A stretch of DNA of 64,000 bases from Dyadobacter sp. UC 10 (lineage in GTDB: Bacteria > Bacteroidota > Bacteroidia > Cytophagales > Spirosomataceae). The stretch's first letter is position 1. The number at the start of each line of letters is the position of its first letter. Both the position numbers and the translations under genes were made by a program. The notes under the pieces are model-generated. The model did not search any database and had not been told where the DNA came from. It was given only the letters and a program-made list of their open reading frames with translations. Of the stretch, positions 15,969-24,700 are shown in pieces. The stretch spans positions 4,584,501 through 4,648,500 of the forward strand of contig NZ_VSRN01000001.1 in NCBI RefSeq assembly GCF_008369915.1. The letters run 5' to 3'.

Positions 15969-17186
15969 ATGAAAACTCATTTTGTTAGAACAACCGCATA
16001 CTGTTTTGTTTTACTGTCTGGCATATTGTCGGCAGGCTGCCGGGAGGACGCGTTTTTATCGGAACAGATCACCACTGAAAAAATCGCAGATTCCACACGG
16101 TCGGCGAAGTTTGGAATACCTACCAAGTTTGAGCAGGTAGAAATGGCCAGAAAAATAGAAGCTTATATGGAGCCGCTTGTGGCGGGTTTTGGTTACACGA
16201 TCTATAACGATGGCGTAGAATATTACGGAACGAATGGCGGCGACGGCTGGGCGCGTAAAAAAGTCGATTCGCCATTTCAGTTTCATGGTGCGATCATCAA
16301 ACAGGAGATTTCGAAGGTTACGCAGTATGTGACGGCAGTGGCGGTTATTCGGGCACTTGAAAAACACGGTCTGTCACTCGGCTCGGCAGTCTGGCCTTAT
16401 CTTCCCAAATCCTGGAACCCCAGCACGAAATTTAAGACACTTACTTTTGAACGTCTTCTCGCACACCGCACCGGGCTTATCAACTATAATGATCTCCAGA
16501 AACTTTCGCTGACCGTATCGGGAAATGTGAACGAAGGGATTTATACGTCGAAAGACTTTCAGAATAACGACGTGAATTACCTGCTGCTGGGCATTATCCT
16601 GCCTTATCTTGAAGCTAAAAAACTGGCTCAGCAAGGAAATAGCAGCAAATTGAATAAACTGGACCAGATCAATAACAATTTCATCGAGTATGGAGAGCAG
16701 TTCCGTGCATTTGTGAGGACCAATGTATTTCAGCCGGCCGGGTTATCCAATTCAAGCGTAATCGACTGGCGGGCGTGGGATCAGAATGGCACGATCCTGT
16801 CGTCACTCAGCAACAAAGGTTACCCTACTAAAAACGGTGACGAGCCAGGTACGAACAAAGAAGTTCACTTGTCGGATTGTGGCGTTTCAGGATTGTATAT
16901 GAGCGCAGACCAGTTTGCCAAATTGCAGTCGGCGGTTGCCCAGTTCAAGGTCATCAGCTTCGATAACCTGAAACTGATGAAATCGAAATTGCTTGGTTTT
17001 GATGGCAGCATTAGCGGTAATAAGGGTATATACCATTGGAAAAAAGGCGAAGAAAACAACTGTGAAGCGATGATCGTGGATTTTGGCAAAGTACAGGTCG
17101 CCGTTTTTGCCACTTCCACACACAGCCAGATTACAAATCCTGCGGTGATTGCGCAGATGTATGAAGCTTCTTTTGTGAGTCTTTAA
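15969..17186 (+). CDS. Serine-hydrolase/beta-lactamase-like lipoprotein lacking the SxxK motif
   Basis: 405 residues. The leader 'YCFVLLSGILSAGC' ends in a lipobox with C24, giving a periplasmic or outer-membrane lipoprotein. The fold of a class C beta-lactamase-type serine hydrolase is recognisable: 'YVTAVAVIRALEKHGLSLGSAVWPYLP', 'TFERLLAHRTGLINYND', 'VNYLLLGIILPYL', 'VFQPAGLSNSSV', 'GVSGLYMSADQFAKL'. However, aligned on TAVAV, the catalytic SxxK position reads K116-V-T-Q119, and the YxN position reads N-N-D, so both the nucleophile and general base appear to be missing. It is probably a non-catalytic binding or structural member, or uses a different mechanism. It follows the methyltransferase by 61 bases and ends just before a strong terminator, so it may be the third gene of that unit. 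Confidence 0.8.
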   Translation: MKTHFVRTTAYCFVLLSGILSAGCREDAFLSEQITTEKIADSTRSAKFGIPTKFEQVEMARKIEAYMEPLVAGFGYTIYNDGVEYYGTNGGDGWARKKVDSPFQFHGAIIKQEISKVTQYVTAVAVIRALEKHGLSLGSAVWPYLPKSWNPSTKFKTLTFERLLAHRTGLINYNDLQKLSLTVSGNVNEGIYTSKDFQNNDVNYLLLGIILPYLEAKKLAQQGNSSKLNKLDQINNNFIEYGEQFRAFVRTNVFQPAGLSNSSVIDWRAWDQNGTILSSLSNKGYPTKNGDEPGTNKEVHLSDCGVSGLYMSADQFAKLQSAVAQFKVISFDNLKLMKSKLLGFDGSISGNKGIYHWKKGEENNCEAMIVDFGKVQVAVFATSTHSQITNPAVIAQMYEASFVSL

Positions 17187-17206
17187 AATCAGTTACTAAG
17201 TAGTTT

Positions 17207-17260
17207 AAAAGGTCAATACCCGTGCAGACGCTTCGTCCGCACGGGTATTGACCTTTTTTA
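17207..17260 (+). terminator. Strong intrinsic terminator
   Basis: AAAAGGTCAATACCCGTGC (17207-17225) pairs exactly with GCACGGGTATTGACCTTTT (17239-17257) around a loop with an inner GACG/CGTC stem, followed by a T-rich tail. It closes the transcription unit ending with the serine-hydrolase-like gene and is symmetric enough to work in both directions. Confidence 0.92.
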
Positions 17261-17290
17261 TTTTTTGAGTCGAAAGAAAATTATTGTAGA

Positions 17291-17328
17291 CTTTATGTCA
17301 TGTTTACTTGACATAAAGATATGTTTAC
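17291..17328 (+). promoter_or_regulatory. Inverted repeat and spaced direct repeat upstream of the membrane protein/XRE pair, candidate operator
   Basis: CTTTATGTCA (17291-17300) and TGACATAAAG (17309-17318) form a perfect 10-bp inverted repeat with an 8-base centre. ATGTTTAC at 17300-17307 recurs at 17321-17328, a 21-base (two-turn) offset. The site lies 34 bases before the ATG at 17362. Its position suggests the target of the XRE regulator encoded downstream, or of another dimeric repressor; the binding protein is inferred. Confidence 0.6.
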
Positions 17329-17361
17329 CTCTCTTTGTAGGAGGTCTAAACAATTTAACAT

Positions 17362-17756
17362 ATGGAACAATCTAAAAAAATCCTGAATCAGCGCTCTGTG
17401 ATTTTTGCTCTCATTCACGGAGCCACCTACTTGCCGGCTGCATGGCTCCTGAAAAATCAGGTATTTGCCCAGCCTTTATCGATAGTTATAGCGATTGTGC
17501 CCGTTGTGACGTTCGCTATTTTTATTACTCATACATCAAGGCTTTCACGGAAATGGACGAAGTGAAGCAGCGGGTGCAGCTTGAAGCAGTTGTCATCGGA
17601 TTGTCGTTGACGGTCATGTTGCTGATGAGCTTGTTTTTACTGAGTTTGTGTGGTATATCGAATCCTGTGTGGTTTGGTTATGGGCATCTGGTTGGATATT
17701 GCTGGCTTTTTTATTTTATAGGCTGGTTTGTCTCAAGAAAAAAGTACGGCGTATGA
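17362..17756 (+). pseudogene. Small four-helix membrane protein gene interrupted by a -1 frameshift
   Basis: Frame one from the ATG at 17362 gives 'MEQSKKILNQRSVIFALIH' and two hydrophobic stretches up to 'IAIVPVVTFAIF', then runs into a short unrelated tail ending at 17565. Starting at the T5 run (17519-17523), the neighbouring frame continues the protein smoothly as 'YYSYIKAFTEMDEVKQRVQLEA' and adds two further membrane helices before stopping at 17756. One extra T in that run would join both into a product of about 131 residues with four membrane segments, the layout of small Bacteroidota/Proteobacteria membrane proteins that precede XRE regulators; the 'FYY..Y....DE..R.VQLEA' junction is typical of them. 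It may be a real mutation, a sequencing error in a homopolymer, or programmed slippage on ATTTTTA. If unjoined, the second part could start at the ATG at 17553. Function unknown. Confidence 0.7.
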
Positions 17757-17956
17757 AAAACACAATTAAGGTGGAACGGGCCAAAAAAAACTGGACTCAG
17801 GCCGAGCTGGCAACACGAATAGGAATTTCACGACAAGGTTTGAATTCCATCGAAACCGGGAAATTTGTACCATCTACTCTGCTTGCACTACGAATGGCGA
17901 AAGCTTTTGATACGACTGTAGAAATTCTTTTCCAATTGGATGATCATGATGAATGA
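17753..17956 (+). CDS. Small XRE-family helix-turn-helix transcriptional regulator
   Basis: 67 residues from the ATG at 17753, which overlaps the upstream stop (ATGA), so translation is coupled to the membrane-protein gene. The protein is a single HTH_3 domain: 'IKVERAKKNWTQAELATRIG' for the first helices, 'ISRQGLNSIETGKFVPSTLL' for the recognition helix region, and 'ALRMAKAFDTTVEILFQL' closing the fold, as in the compact YozG/Cro-like regulators. It has no sensor domain. Small regulators of this type are usually paired with a short membrane protein, as here, and often autoregulate; the inverted repeat at 17291-17318 is a plausible target. A longer frame starting at 17648 is rejected because it runs through the membrane gene in another frame. 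Confidence 0.88.
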   Translation: MKNTIKVERAKKNWTQAELATRIGISRQGLNSIETGKFVPSTLLALRMAKAFDTTVEILFQLDDHDE

Positions 17957-18017
17957 TCTTTTGTTGAAACCAAACTTGCGGCACGAAAGAGGCGACTTCG
18001 AAGGACAAAGGGCTGCA

Positions 18018-19484
18018 CTAAGCCAATTTGCTGAACCATTTGTTGAACCAGGGGATCAGTGCCAGCTCAGTAATGATATGCTGTTCATAGGGGTCGCTTT
18101 TTAAATTGATCAGCTCTTCCTTGACAACCGATACGGATTTGAAATTAATTTCCTTTCGAAGGAGGGCTATGACACACTTTTCTGTCCGGTAAAATTGATT
18201 GGCTTTTTTTAGTTTTCGCTCAATGGACCGCATTTCATAGTTGAGATAGTCGTGGTCCCCCAGGTGAAAATGGACCATCAGCTTCAAGATCCGGTAGGTT
18301 ACATATTGCAGATTGTTGATCGTCTCATTGTTGTTGTGAAGGGTCCGGTTGATATAATGCAATGCCCTGTCATAATTCCCCGTTTCAAAATAGGCTCTCG
18401 CCAGGGTGAACCACCACTGCGCTTTGTCCTGATAAGGTGTCAGCAGAAACTGTTTTTCATTTTCAGGCGGCAAAGAACCGAGAAATGGCGGGATGTCTGA
18501 AGTCTGCTGCTTGGCGATCAGAATATGGAGCTCGTGTTCAAAAACCTGGTAACGTATCCGCAAATTCTGGTATTCGGAAATATTGTTCAAAGACCTCAGC
18601 CTGTCCAGGAAAAAGGCCATTTTGTCAAACTTCTCCACCCGTCTCAGGGTCTGAAGGATCCCGTTCAGAAACTGTATATAATAGTGCGGTGAATTGATCC
18701 ATGATTTGGGCTCGGCCTGATATAGGTTATCCAGCTCATAAAATATCTGCAGACTTCCCTCCACGTCGCCGGTTACAAGAAAGAAAACCGACTGGAAATG
18801 AAGATGTGTAAGGTCGGATTCAAACGAAGTGTGCTTGTTGTTGGTGATCGTCAGATGTTCTTCCAGGATCAGGTCATTGAGGAGCGTTTGTTCACGTGTG
18901 CTGCGTATTGTTCCGTTTTTCCAGTATCTGCAGAGCAGGATTTCGTAAAGTGAAGCATGTTGCTGGATCGCATGTTCAGTAGCAATTGCATCCCTCGATT
19001 TTTCCTGGGCCAAAACCAGCTCGGATTCGTTCCAGTCTATAAACTGCTGATGCATCATATATTCGATCTTCTTTTTGTTGAGCATGTGAAGAAATAAATG
19101 CCTCTCATGTTCAACCGCGAGCTTTTCACCCTTGTTAAGAAATCGCATTGCCGCTGCGTACAACCCCTTTTTATATAACGTATTACTGTTCTGATACAGG
19201 TTCCACAACTGAGCTTCCACCGCTTTATCCCCGTCGAATTCGCTCAGGGAGCGGGTGAGTACTTTGGCCAGGTGTTTTCTGGCGGGTTCAACGGTTGCTG
19301 TGCCCAGCGCGGTCTGAATGGTTTTCAGCAGATCGGCGCCGTAAATGTCCGCAGATTCCAGAAGATCATACATTTTCATATATCCCTTATCGCCTTCCTG
19401 GAAATTCTGGCACATTCTGAAATACCGTTTTTCAGATTTGGTAAGAGATTTAGTCAGAGAAAATAATTCAGAAATAGACAGCAT
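18018..19484 (-). CDS. Helical-repeat (TPR-like) protein of unknown function
   Basis: 488 residues, no signal peptide, predicted cytoplasmic and almost entirely alpha-helical. It starts with 'LFSLTKSLTKSEKRYFRMCQ', an opening I recall from a hypothetical-protein family common in Cytophagales. The C-terminal half contains TPR-like pairs, for example 'KAQWWFTLARAYFETGNYDRALHYINRTLHNN' at about 355-390. No catalytic motif or DNA-binding domain is apparent. It is transcribed divergently from the ribokinase gene at the head of the nucleoside locus, so a regulatory link is possible, but nothing in the protein itself shows one. I do not recognise a functional family. Confidence 0.85.
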   Translation of the reverse strand: MLSISELFSLTKSLTKSEKRYFRMCQNFQEGDKGYMKMYDLLESADIYGADLLKTIQTALGTATVEPARKHLAKVLTRSLSEFDGDKAVEAQLWNLYQNSNTLYKKGLYAAAMRFLNKGEKLAVEHERHLFLHMLNKKKIEYMMHQQFIDWNESELVLAQEKSRDAIATEHAIQQHASLYEILLCRYWKNGTIRSTREQTLLNDLILEEHLTITNNKHTSFESDLTHLHFQSVFFLVTGDVEGSLQIFYELDNLYQAEPKSWINSPHYYIQFLNGILQTLRRVEKFDKMAFFLDRLRSLNNISEYQNLRIRYQVFEHELHILIAKQQTSDIPPFLGSLPPENEKQFLLTPYQDKAQWWFTLARAYFETGNYDRALHYINRTLHNNNETINNLQYVTYRILKLMVHFHLGDHDYLNYEMRSIERKLKKANQFYRTEKCVIALLRKEINFKSVSVVKEELINLKSDPYEQHIITELALIPWFNKWFSKLA

Positions 19485-19548
19485 TGACCGGAACTATTGG
19501 TTGTTCTATAAAAAAGAAGGCGTGTATGACGGAATACTGCTGTTTGTT

Positions 19549-19556
19549 CAAAATTA
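19549..19556 (-). promoter_or_regulatory. Candidate -7 element for the helical-repeat gene
   Basis: The complement of 19549-19556 reads TAATTTTG, an exact TAnnTTTG, about 64 bases before the minus-strand ATG at 19484. The nearest upstream TTG is 30 bases away, too far for the consensus, so support is partial. Confidence 0.4.
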
Positions 19557-19601
19557 CACAGCGCTAAGCCGCAGCATAGCATTAACCAAATCGGTTATTT
19601 T

Positions 19602-19637
19602 TTGGATTTAAAATGATATTATTTACGGATAGTTTTG
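19602..19637 (+). promoter_or_regulatory. Candidate promoter for the ribokinase/SusCD locus
   Basis: TAGTTTTG at 19630-19637 matches TAnnTTTG, with a TTG at 19602-19604, 25 bases upstream (slightly longer than ideal). It lies 62 bases before the ribokinase ATG. The imperfect spacing would suit an activator-dependent, substrate-induced promoter. Confidence 0.45.
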
Positions 19638-19699
19638 GATCATAAGGTTTTGGTACCCCGGATTTTTCAATCATTCATTAAGCGATATACAGGTTCAGT

Positions 19700-20635
19700 A
19701 TGATTTATGTTGTAGGAAGTTCCAATACAGATATGGTGGTAAAGTCAGACAAGCTGCCAATGCCCGGCGAAACCGTGATGGGTGGAAATTTTCTGATGAA
19801 TCCGGGCGGTAAAGGAGCGAATCAGGCTTTAAGTGCGTCGAGACTCGGGGGTAAGGTCAGTTTTATTTGCAAAGTCGGAAATGATCTTTTCGGCAAACAG
19901 GCTTTGCAGCAGTTTAAAAGGGAGAATATACGGACTGATTTCATTGTGACCGATCCGCATCTGCCTTCCGGCGTCGCGCTGATCAATGTGGATACGGATG
20001 GTGAAAACTGCATTTCCGTAGCTCCCGGCGCAAACAGCTCGCTGCGGCCCAGTGAAGTCATTCTCGCTTTCGACGACCTGACACCTGCGGATATCCTGCT
20101 GATTCAACTGGAAATTCCATTGGATACGGTCGTTTTCACGATACAGGCTGCATTTGAAAAGAATGTGAAAGTGATCCTGAACCCGGCACCTGCGCAGGAC
20201 CTTTCCGACGACGTTCTGAAATGCCTTTATTTGATTACCCCGAATGAAACGGAGGCCGAGTTGCTGACCGGGATCCGGGTTGTGAACGATGCTACCGCCG
20301 AACAGGCTGCGGCAATTCTGGTCGGCAGGGGCTGCCAGAACGTGATCATTACTTTGGGCAGCAAAGGCGCATTTTTATTTACCGAAAACAAAGGAAAAGT
20401 CATCCCGGCGCCAGCCGTGACTGCGGTGGATACCACGGCCGCGGGCGATTGCTTCAACGGCGCATTGGCGGTGGCGATATCGGAAGGTACCCCGCTGGAC
20501 GAGGCGGTATCCTTTGCCTGTAAAGTCGCGGCGATCAGTGTGACACGGATGGGCGCGCAAAGTTCGATCCCGCTGAGAAAGGAAGTTGACCAGCTGCCAC
20601 TACTGAATCAGATTCACCCGCTTTCAAATCTATAA
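19700..20635 (+). CDS. rbsK: Ribokinase (PfkB family)
   Basis: 311 residues, the usual ribokinase length. It phosphorylates D-ribose with ATP to ribose 5-phosphate in the cytoplasm. Seen: N-terminal 'YVVGSSNTDMVV' strand, the sugar-binding 'MNPGGKGANQALSASRLGG' (GGKGAN at 36-41), 'LNPAPAQ', 'ITPNETEAELLTG' and the catalytic anion-hole signature 'DTTAAGDCFNGALAVA' with D250 as the likely base. DTTAAGD with Ala in the fourth place is typical of ribokinases, as opposed to fructokinases. It heads a gene string with a sugar transporter, SusC, SusD and a nucleoside hydrolase, which supports ribose released from nucleosides as the substrate. The transporter gene starts 19 bases after its stop. Confidence 0.92.
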   Translation: MIYVVGSSNTDMVVKSDKLPMPGETVMGGNFLMNPGGKGANQALSASRLGGKVSFICKVGNDLFGKQALQQFKRENIRTDFIVTDPHLPSGVALINVDTDGENCISVAPGANSSLRPSEVILAFDDLTPADILLIQLEIPLDTVVFTIQAAFEKNVKVILNPAPAQDLSDDVLKCLYLITPNETEAELLTGIRVVNDATAEQAAAILVGRGCQNVIITLGSKGAFLFTENKGKVIPAPAVTAVDTTAAGDCFNGALAVAISEGTPLDEAVSFACKVAAISVTRMGAQSSIPLRKEVDQLPLLNQIHPLSNL

Positions 20636-20654
20636 TCTAAACCTACCCTTAACC

Positions 20655-21659
20655 ATGTTTATTGTCGAAAGTTACCCGATGGCCGTGATCTTCTGCGTTG
20701 TCACCATGATATGCTGGGGATCGTGGGCCAATACCCAGAAAATAGTCCAGGACCGATGGCGATTCGAGCTTTTTTACTGGGATTATGCAGTGGGGATATT
20801 CCTGCTGGCACTGGTGGGCGCGCTCACAATGGGCAGTACCGGCACATCGGGGAGGGGATTCATCGACGACATTCAGCAGGCGGATTCTGGCAATATTATC
20901 AATGCATTGATCGGTGGCGTGGTTTTTAACCTGGCCAATATTCTGCTTACAGCAGCGATCGCCAATGCAGGTATGGCCGTCGCATTTCCGATCGGTATCG
21001 GCATTGCGCTGATTATCGGTGTGCTGATCAATTACCTCATGCACAGCAAAGGTGACCCGTATTTACTTTTTACCGGTGTGCTCCTTGTCACGGTCGCCAT
21101 TGTTCTGAATGCTACGGCATACAAACGTTACGCAGGAAATGTCGAAAAGAAGAATGTAACCAAATGGGTGATCGTATCGGTAGTGGCCGGGGTGTTGATG
21201 TCGACGTTTTATTCCTTCGTCGCGTCAGGAATGGATCTGGACAATTTTGTTTCGCCAGCGACCGGCAAAATGACACCTTACACGGCATTTGTGATTTTTG
21301 CTTCCGGCATTCTTATTAGCAATGTGCCATTTATTACCTACCTCATGCACAAGCCGCTGGAAGGTGAGCCTACCAGCTACGGGGCTTATTTCAAAGGAAA
21401 TTTTGGTACACATATCATCGGGATAATCGGCGGCAGTATCTGGGGTTTGGGGAATCTGTTCAATCTCATTGCGGCGGGAAAGGCCGGGCCGGCCATTTCC
21501 TACGGTTTGGGCCAGGGCGCAACCATGGTGGCTGCATTATGGGGCGTGATCATCTGGAAAGAATTCAAAGGGGGCGATAAAACGATTTCATTGCTGATCA
21601 AACTGATGATGGTACTGTTCGTGACCGGCCTCGGGCTTATCATTGCTTCAGGGAACTGA
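20655..21659 (+). CDS. GRP (glucose/ribose porter)-family inner-membrane sugar transporter
   Basis: 334 residues, ten hydrophobic segments of the drug/metabolite transporter superfamily. Typical segments are 'AVIFCVVTMICWGSWANTQKI' at the N-terminus, 'FNLANILLTAAIANAGMAVAFPIGIGIALI', and 'GKAGPAISYGLGQGATMVAALWGVIIWKEFKG' near the C-terminus; the WGSWAN and 'YGLGQGATMVAALWGV' elements are characteristic of the GRP/RbsU-like family. It would carry ribose or a related sugar across the inner membrane, driven by an ion gradient. The ATG at 20655 follows ribokinase by 19 bases, so the two are co-transcribed. An equivalent permease (RusT) is present in the ribose utilization locus of Bacteroides thetaiotaomicron, which strengthens the ribose assignment. 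Confidence 0.85.
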   Translation: MFIVESYPMAVIFCVVTMICWGSWANTQKIVQDRWRFELFYWDYAVGIFLLALVGALTMGSTGTSGRGFIDDIQQADSGNIINALIGGVVFNLANILLTAAIANAGMAVAFPIGIGIALIIGVLINYLMHSKGDPYLLFTGVLLVTVAIVLNATAYKRYAGNVEKKNVTKWVIVSVVAGVLMSTFYSFVASGMDLDNFVSPATGKMTPYTAFVIFASGILISNVPFITYLMHKPLEGEPTSYGAYFKGNFGTHIIGIIGGSIWGLGNLFNLIAAGKAGPAISYGLGQGATMVAALWGVIIWKEFKGGDKTISLLIKLMMVLFVTGLGLIIASGN

Positions 21660-21705
21660 CGGGAGGAGAACTCACAGAAAAGACTTCAACTACACACTAT
21701 GCGGA

Positions 21706-21725
21706 CGTTGCCGTCAATGGCAACG
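21706..21725 (+). repeat. Inverted repeat between transporter and susC genes
   Basis: CGTTGCC (21706-21712) and GGCAACG (21719-21725) form a 7-bp stem with a 6-base loop, 62 bases before the susC ATG. There is no T tract, so it is more likely an RNA-processing or attenuation hairpin tuning expression of susC relative to the upstream genes than a terminator. Confidence 0.5.
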
Positions 21726-21786
21726 GCTGCTATGCATTTGCTTTTGAAAAACAATTCTTAAACCCAATTAAACCTTACTTGTTGAT

Positions 21787-24700
21787 ATGAGCATGAAAAT
21801 TCTATTTTCAATGGTATGTTGTTGGCTGATCATCCGGCAGGCACAAGCCCAGACGACCGTAACAGGGCACGTTACGGACAATGTAACCAGCGAGCCTCTG
21901 ATAGGCGCGACTGTGATGGAAGTGGGCAGTACCAATGGTACCGTAACCGATGCGAACGGAAAGTATGATTTGACGGTCAATTCCGAAAATGCCAGCATTC
22001 AGGTTTCTTTTATCGGATATCAGCCTCAGACGGCCGTAGCCGGGAAATCGTCGGTTGTCGATTTCAGGATGATACCCGACAACTGGGCGCTGGATGAGGT
22101 GGTGGTGACCGGCTACGGCACGCAGCGAAAGGTGGACCTTACGGGTGCGGTATCCATTGTCAATACCAAAATGCTGAAAAACAGTCCGAACCCCAACCCG
22201 ATAAAAGCTTTGCAGGGGCAGGTACCGGGGGTATCCATTCAAACGGACGGCAACCCGGCGGGCGGGGCCACCGTGCGGATCAGGGGCGTGAGTACATTGA
22301 ACAACAACGATCCGCTGTACATCATCGACGGTGTGCCGACCAAATCGAGCGCATTTAATATCCTCAACTCTAACGATATAGAATCCATTCAGGTGCTGAA
22401 AGACGGGGCGTCTGCGGCCATTTACGGTTCGCGGGCTTCGAACGGGGTGATTATTGTCACTACGAAGCAGGCTAAAACGGAAGGGTTCCAGGTGAATTAT
22501 TCCTCGGCTTTTACGCATTCCAAATATTTCAGCATGCCCAAAATGCTCAATACCATGGAGCGGGCGCGGGTGCATTGGCAGGCGACGATCAACGACAATG
22601 GCAATCCCGATAACATCCCGTTCATTAAATACGATTGGGCGCGCGACGCAAATGGAAAGGCTGTTTTGAATAACATTGAAATCCCGGAGTACCTGATACC
22701 GGGCGTGAAATCAGCCAATACCAACTGGTTTGAGGCCATCAGCCGGACCGGATTTATCCAGGAACATAATCTGTCGCTGACCGCAGGCAGTAAAAACACC
22801 GGCTCTGTGATCTCATTCCGGTACTATCAGGATAAGTACGTGTTACACGCGAAGGACAACAAACGGTTCAGTGCCAGAGTAAATACCCGGCAGGATTTCT
22901 TCGAGAAGAAAATAAGAATCGGGCAGAACCTGTCTGTCTCTAATGTGCTGGATAACGGGTTCAGCGGCTTGCTGCCGCTCGAAAGGGCATTAAGCGTGAG
23001 ACCGATCCTTCCGGTGAAGGACGACGCAGGAAATTATTCGGGCCCGATTACCGGCGCATTTACCGATGATGAAAACCCGTATATGGTTCTCGATATCAAT
23101 AAATGGGACCAGCGCAATAACCTCAATGTTTTTGGAAATGTGTATGCCGATGTAGTCCTGGCGAAAAATCTGAACTTCAAAACCAACTTTGGTATTGACT
23201 GGCAGAAAGGTCTCGACCGGAACATCGAGCGGATTTATGACACCGGGATCAAGAAACGTTTAGTGAACTCCGTTCAGAACCTGGACTCCGACAATTTCAA
23301 CTGGGTGCTGAATGCAACGGTGGATTATAACCTTCAAAAAGGCAAGCATAATGCGACCGTTTTGCTGGGAACCGAGGCGATCCGGAACCAGTACCGTCAG
23401 AATTCGAGTTTCCGTGAAAACTTTGCCCTCGAAACATTTGACTACTTCATGGAAGATGCCGGAAGCGGGCGGCATATTGTTGGCGGGTCTGGTTCGGGGT
23501 ATAGCTTGCTTTCGTATTTCGGTAAAATCAATTATGCATTTGCTGATAAATACCTGTTGTCGGCTACCGGGCGCTACGATGGTTCTTCGCGTTTCGGAGA
23601 AAATTACAGATTCGGTTTCTTTCCGTCACTTTCGGCGGGATGGCGCATTGATCAGGAAGATTTTATGAAGAATGCGGCAACACCGGTTTCTGAATTGAAA
23701 CTGCGCGGGTCATGGGGGATCACCGGTAACCAGGAAATCTCCAATACTGCCCGGTTCACGACTTATATCACGCATTATGGAGAATCAGCGATCGCATTCA
23801 ATTCGGATAATGGTACTGCCTATGACATCTACGGGGCAGATTCGGGTTCGCTGCTATCAGGATTCAGGAAGTCTCAGACGGGTAACAATAACCTGAAATG
23901 GGAGCAGAGCGGACAGATGAATGCGGGGCTTGACCTGGGTCTTTTCTCCAATAAACTCACCGGTTCGCTCGACTTTTTTATTAAAAACACCAAAGACATT
24001 CTGATCTCCCCGGTATATCTTGCCGCAATCGGTGAAGGGGGCAACAGGTGGGTAAATGGCGCGTCCATGCAAACAAAAGGATTTGAGTTGTTGCTTGGTT
24101 ACCAGGATGTTATATCGAAAGTAAACTACTCTATCTCGGGAAATATCGGGCATTACCGGGACAAGATCAAACACCTGCCGGCAGTTGTAGTGAGTTCGTA
24201 TCCTGGTAATGTGGAGCAGAATATTCTCGGCAGATCCATGAATTCCATTTTCGGCTATGTTGCCGACGGGATATTTAAAACCAAGGAGGAGGTAGATCAG
24301 CATGCTGTTCAGCCTGGAAAAGGGATAGGAAGATTAAAGTATAAGGATTTGAATGGCGACGGTACCATCAACACGCTGGACCAGAAGTATCTTGGGATTT
24401 CAACACCGAGGTATGAGTATGGTGTGAACCTGAATTTAAGCTACAAAAACTTCGATTTTACAGCTTTTTTCCAGGGTGTATTTGGCCGCGAAGTGAATAA
24501 TGTATTTAAAAGACGTACCGATTTCTCGTCGCTTTGGGCCGGTATCAATTACGGAAAAAGGACGCTGGATGCATGGTCGGTCGATAATCCCGATTCGACA
24601 ATCCCGGCTGTGACGCTGGTTGATAATAATAATGAAGGTCGTTTGTCGTCGTACTTTATTGAAAACGGTTCGTACCTGAAATTGCGGCAGGTGAGTTTGG

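Noticed and set aside
17309..17340. E. coli-like TTGACA promoter in the inverted repeat
   Set aside because: TTGACA at 17308-17313 is present but Bacteroidota use TTG/TAnnTTTG, no -7 match follows at the right distance, and the bases belong to the palindrome.
18018..19484. Regulator of the nucleoside locus (for example RusR-like)
   Set aside because: No helix-turn-helix, sigma-like or sensor domain is visible in the protein; kept only as a low-interest finding.
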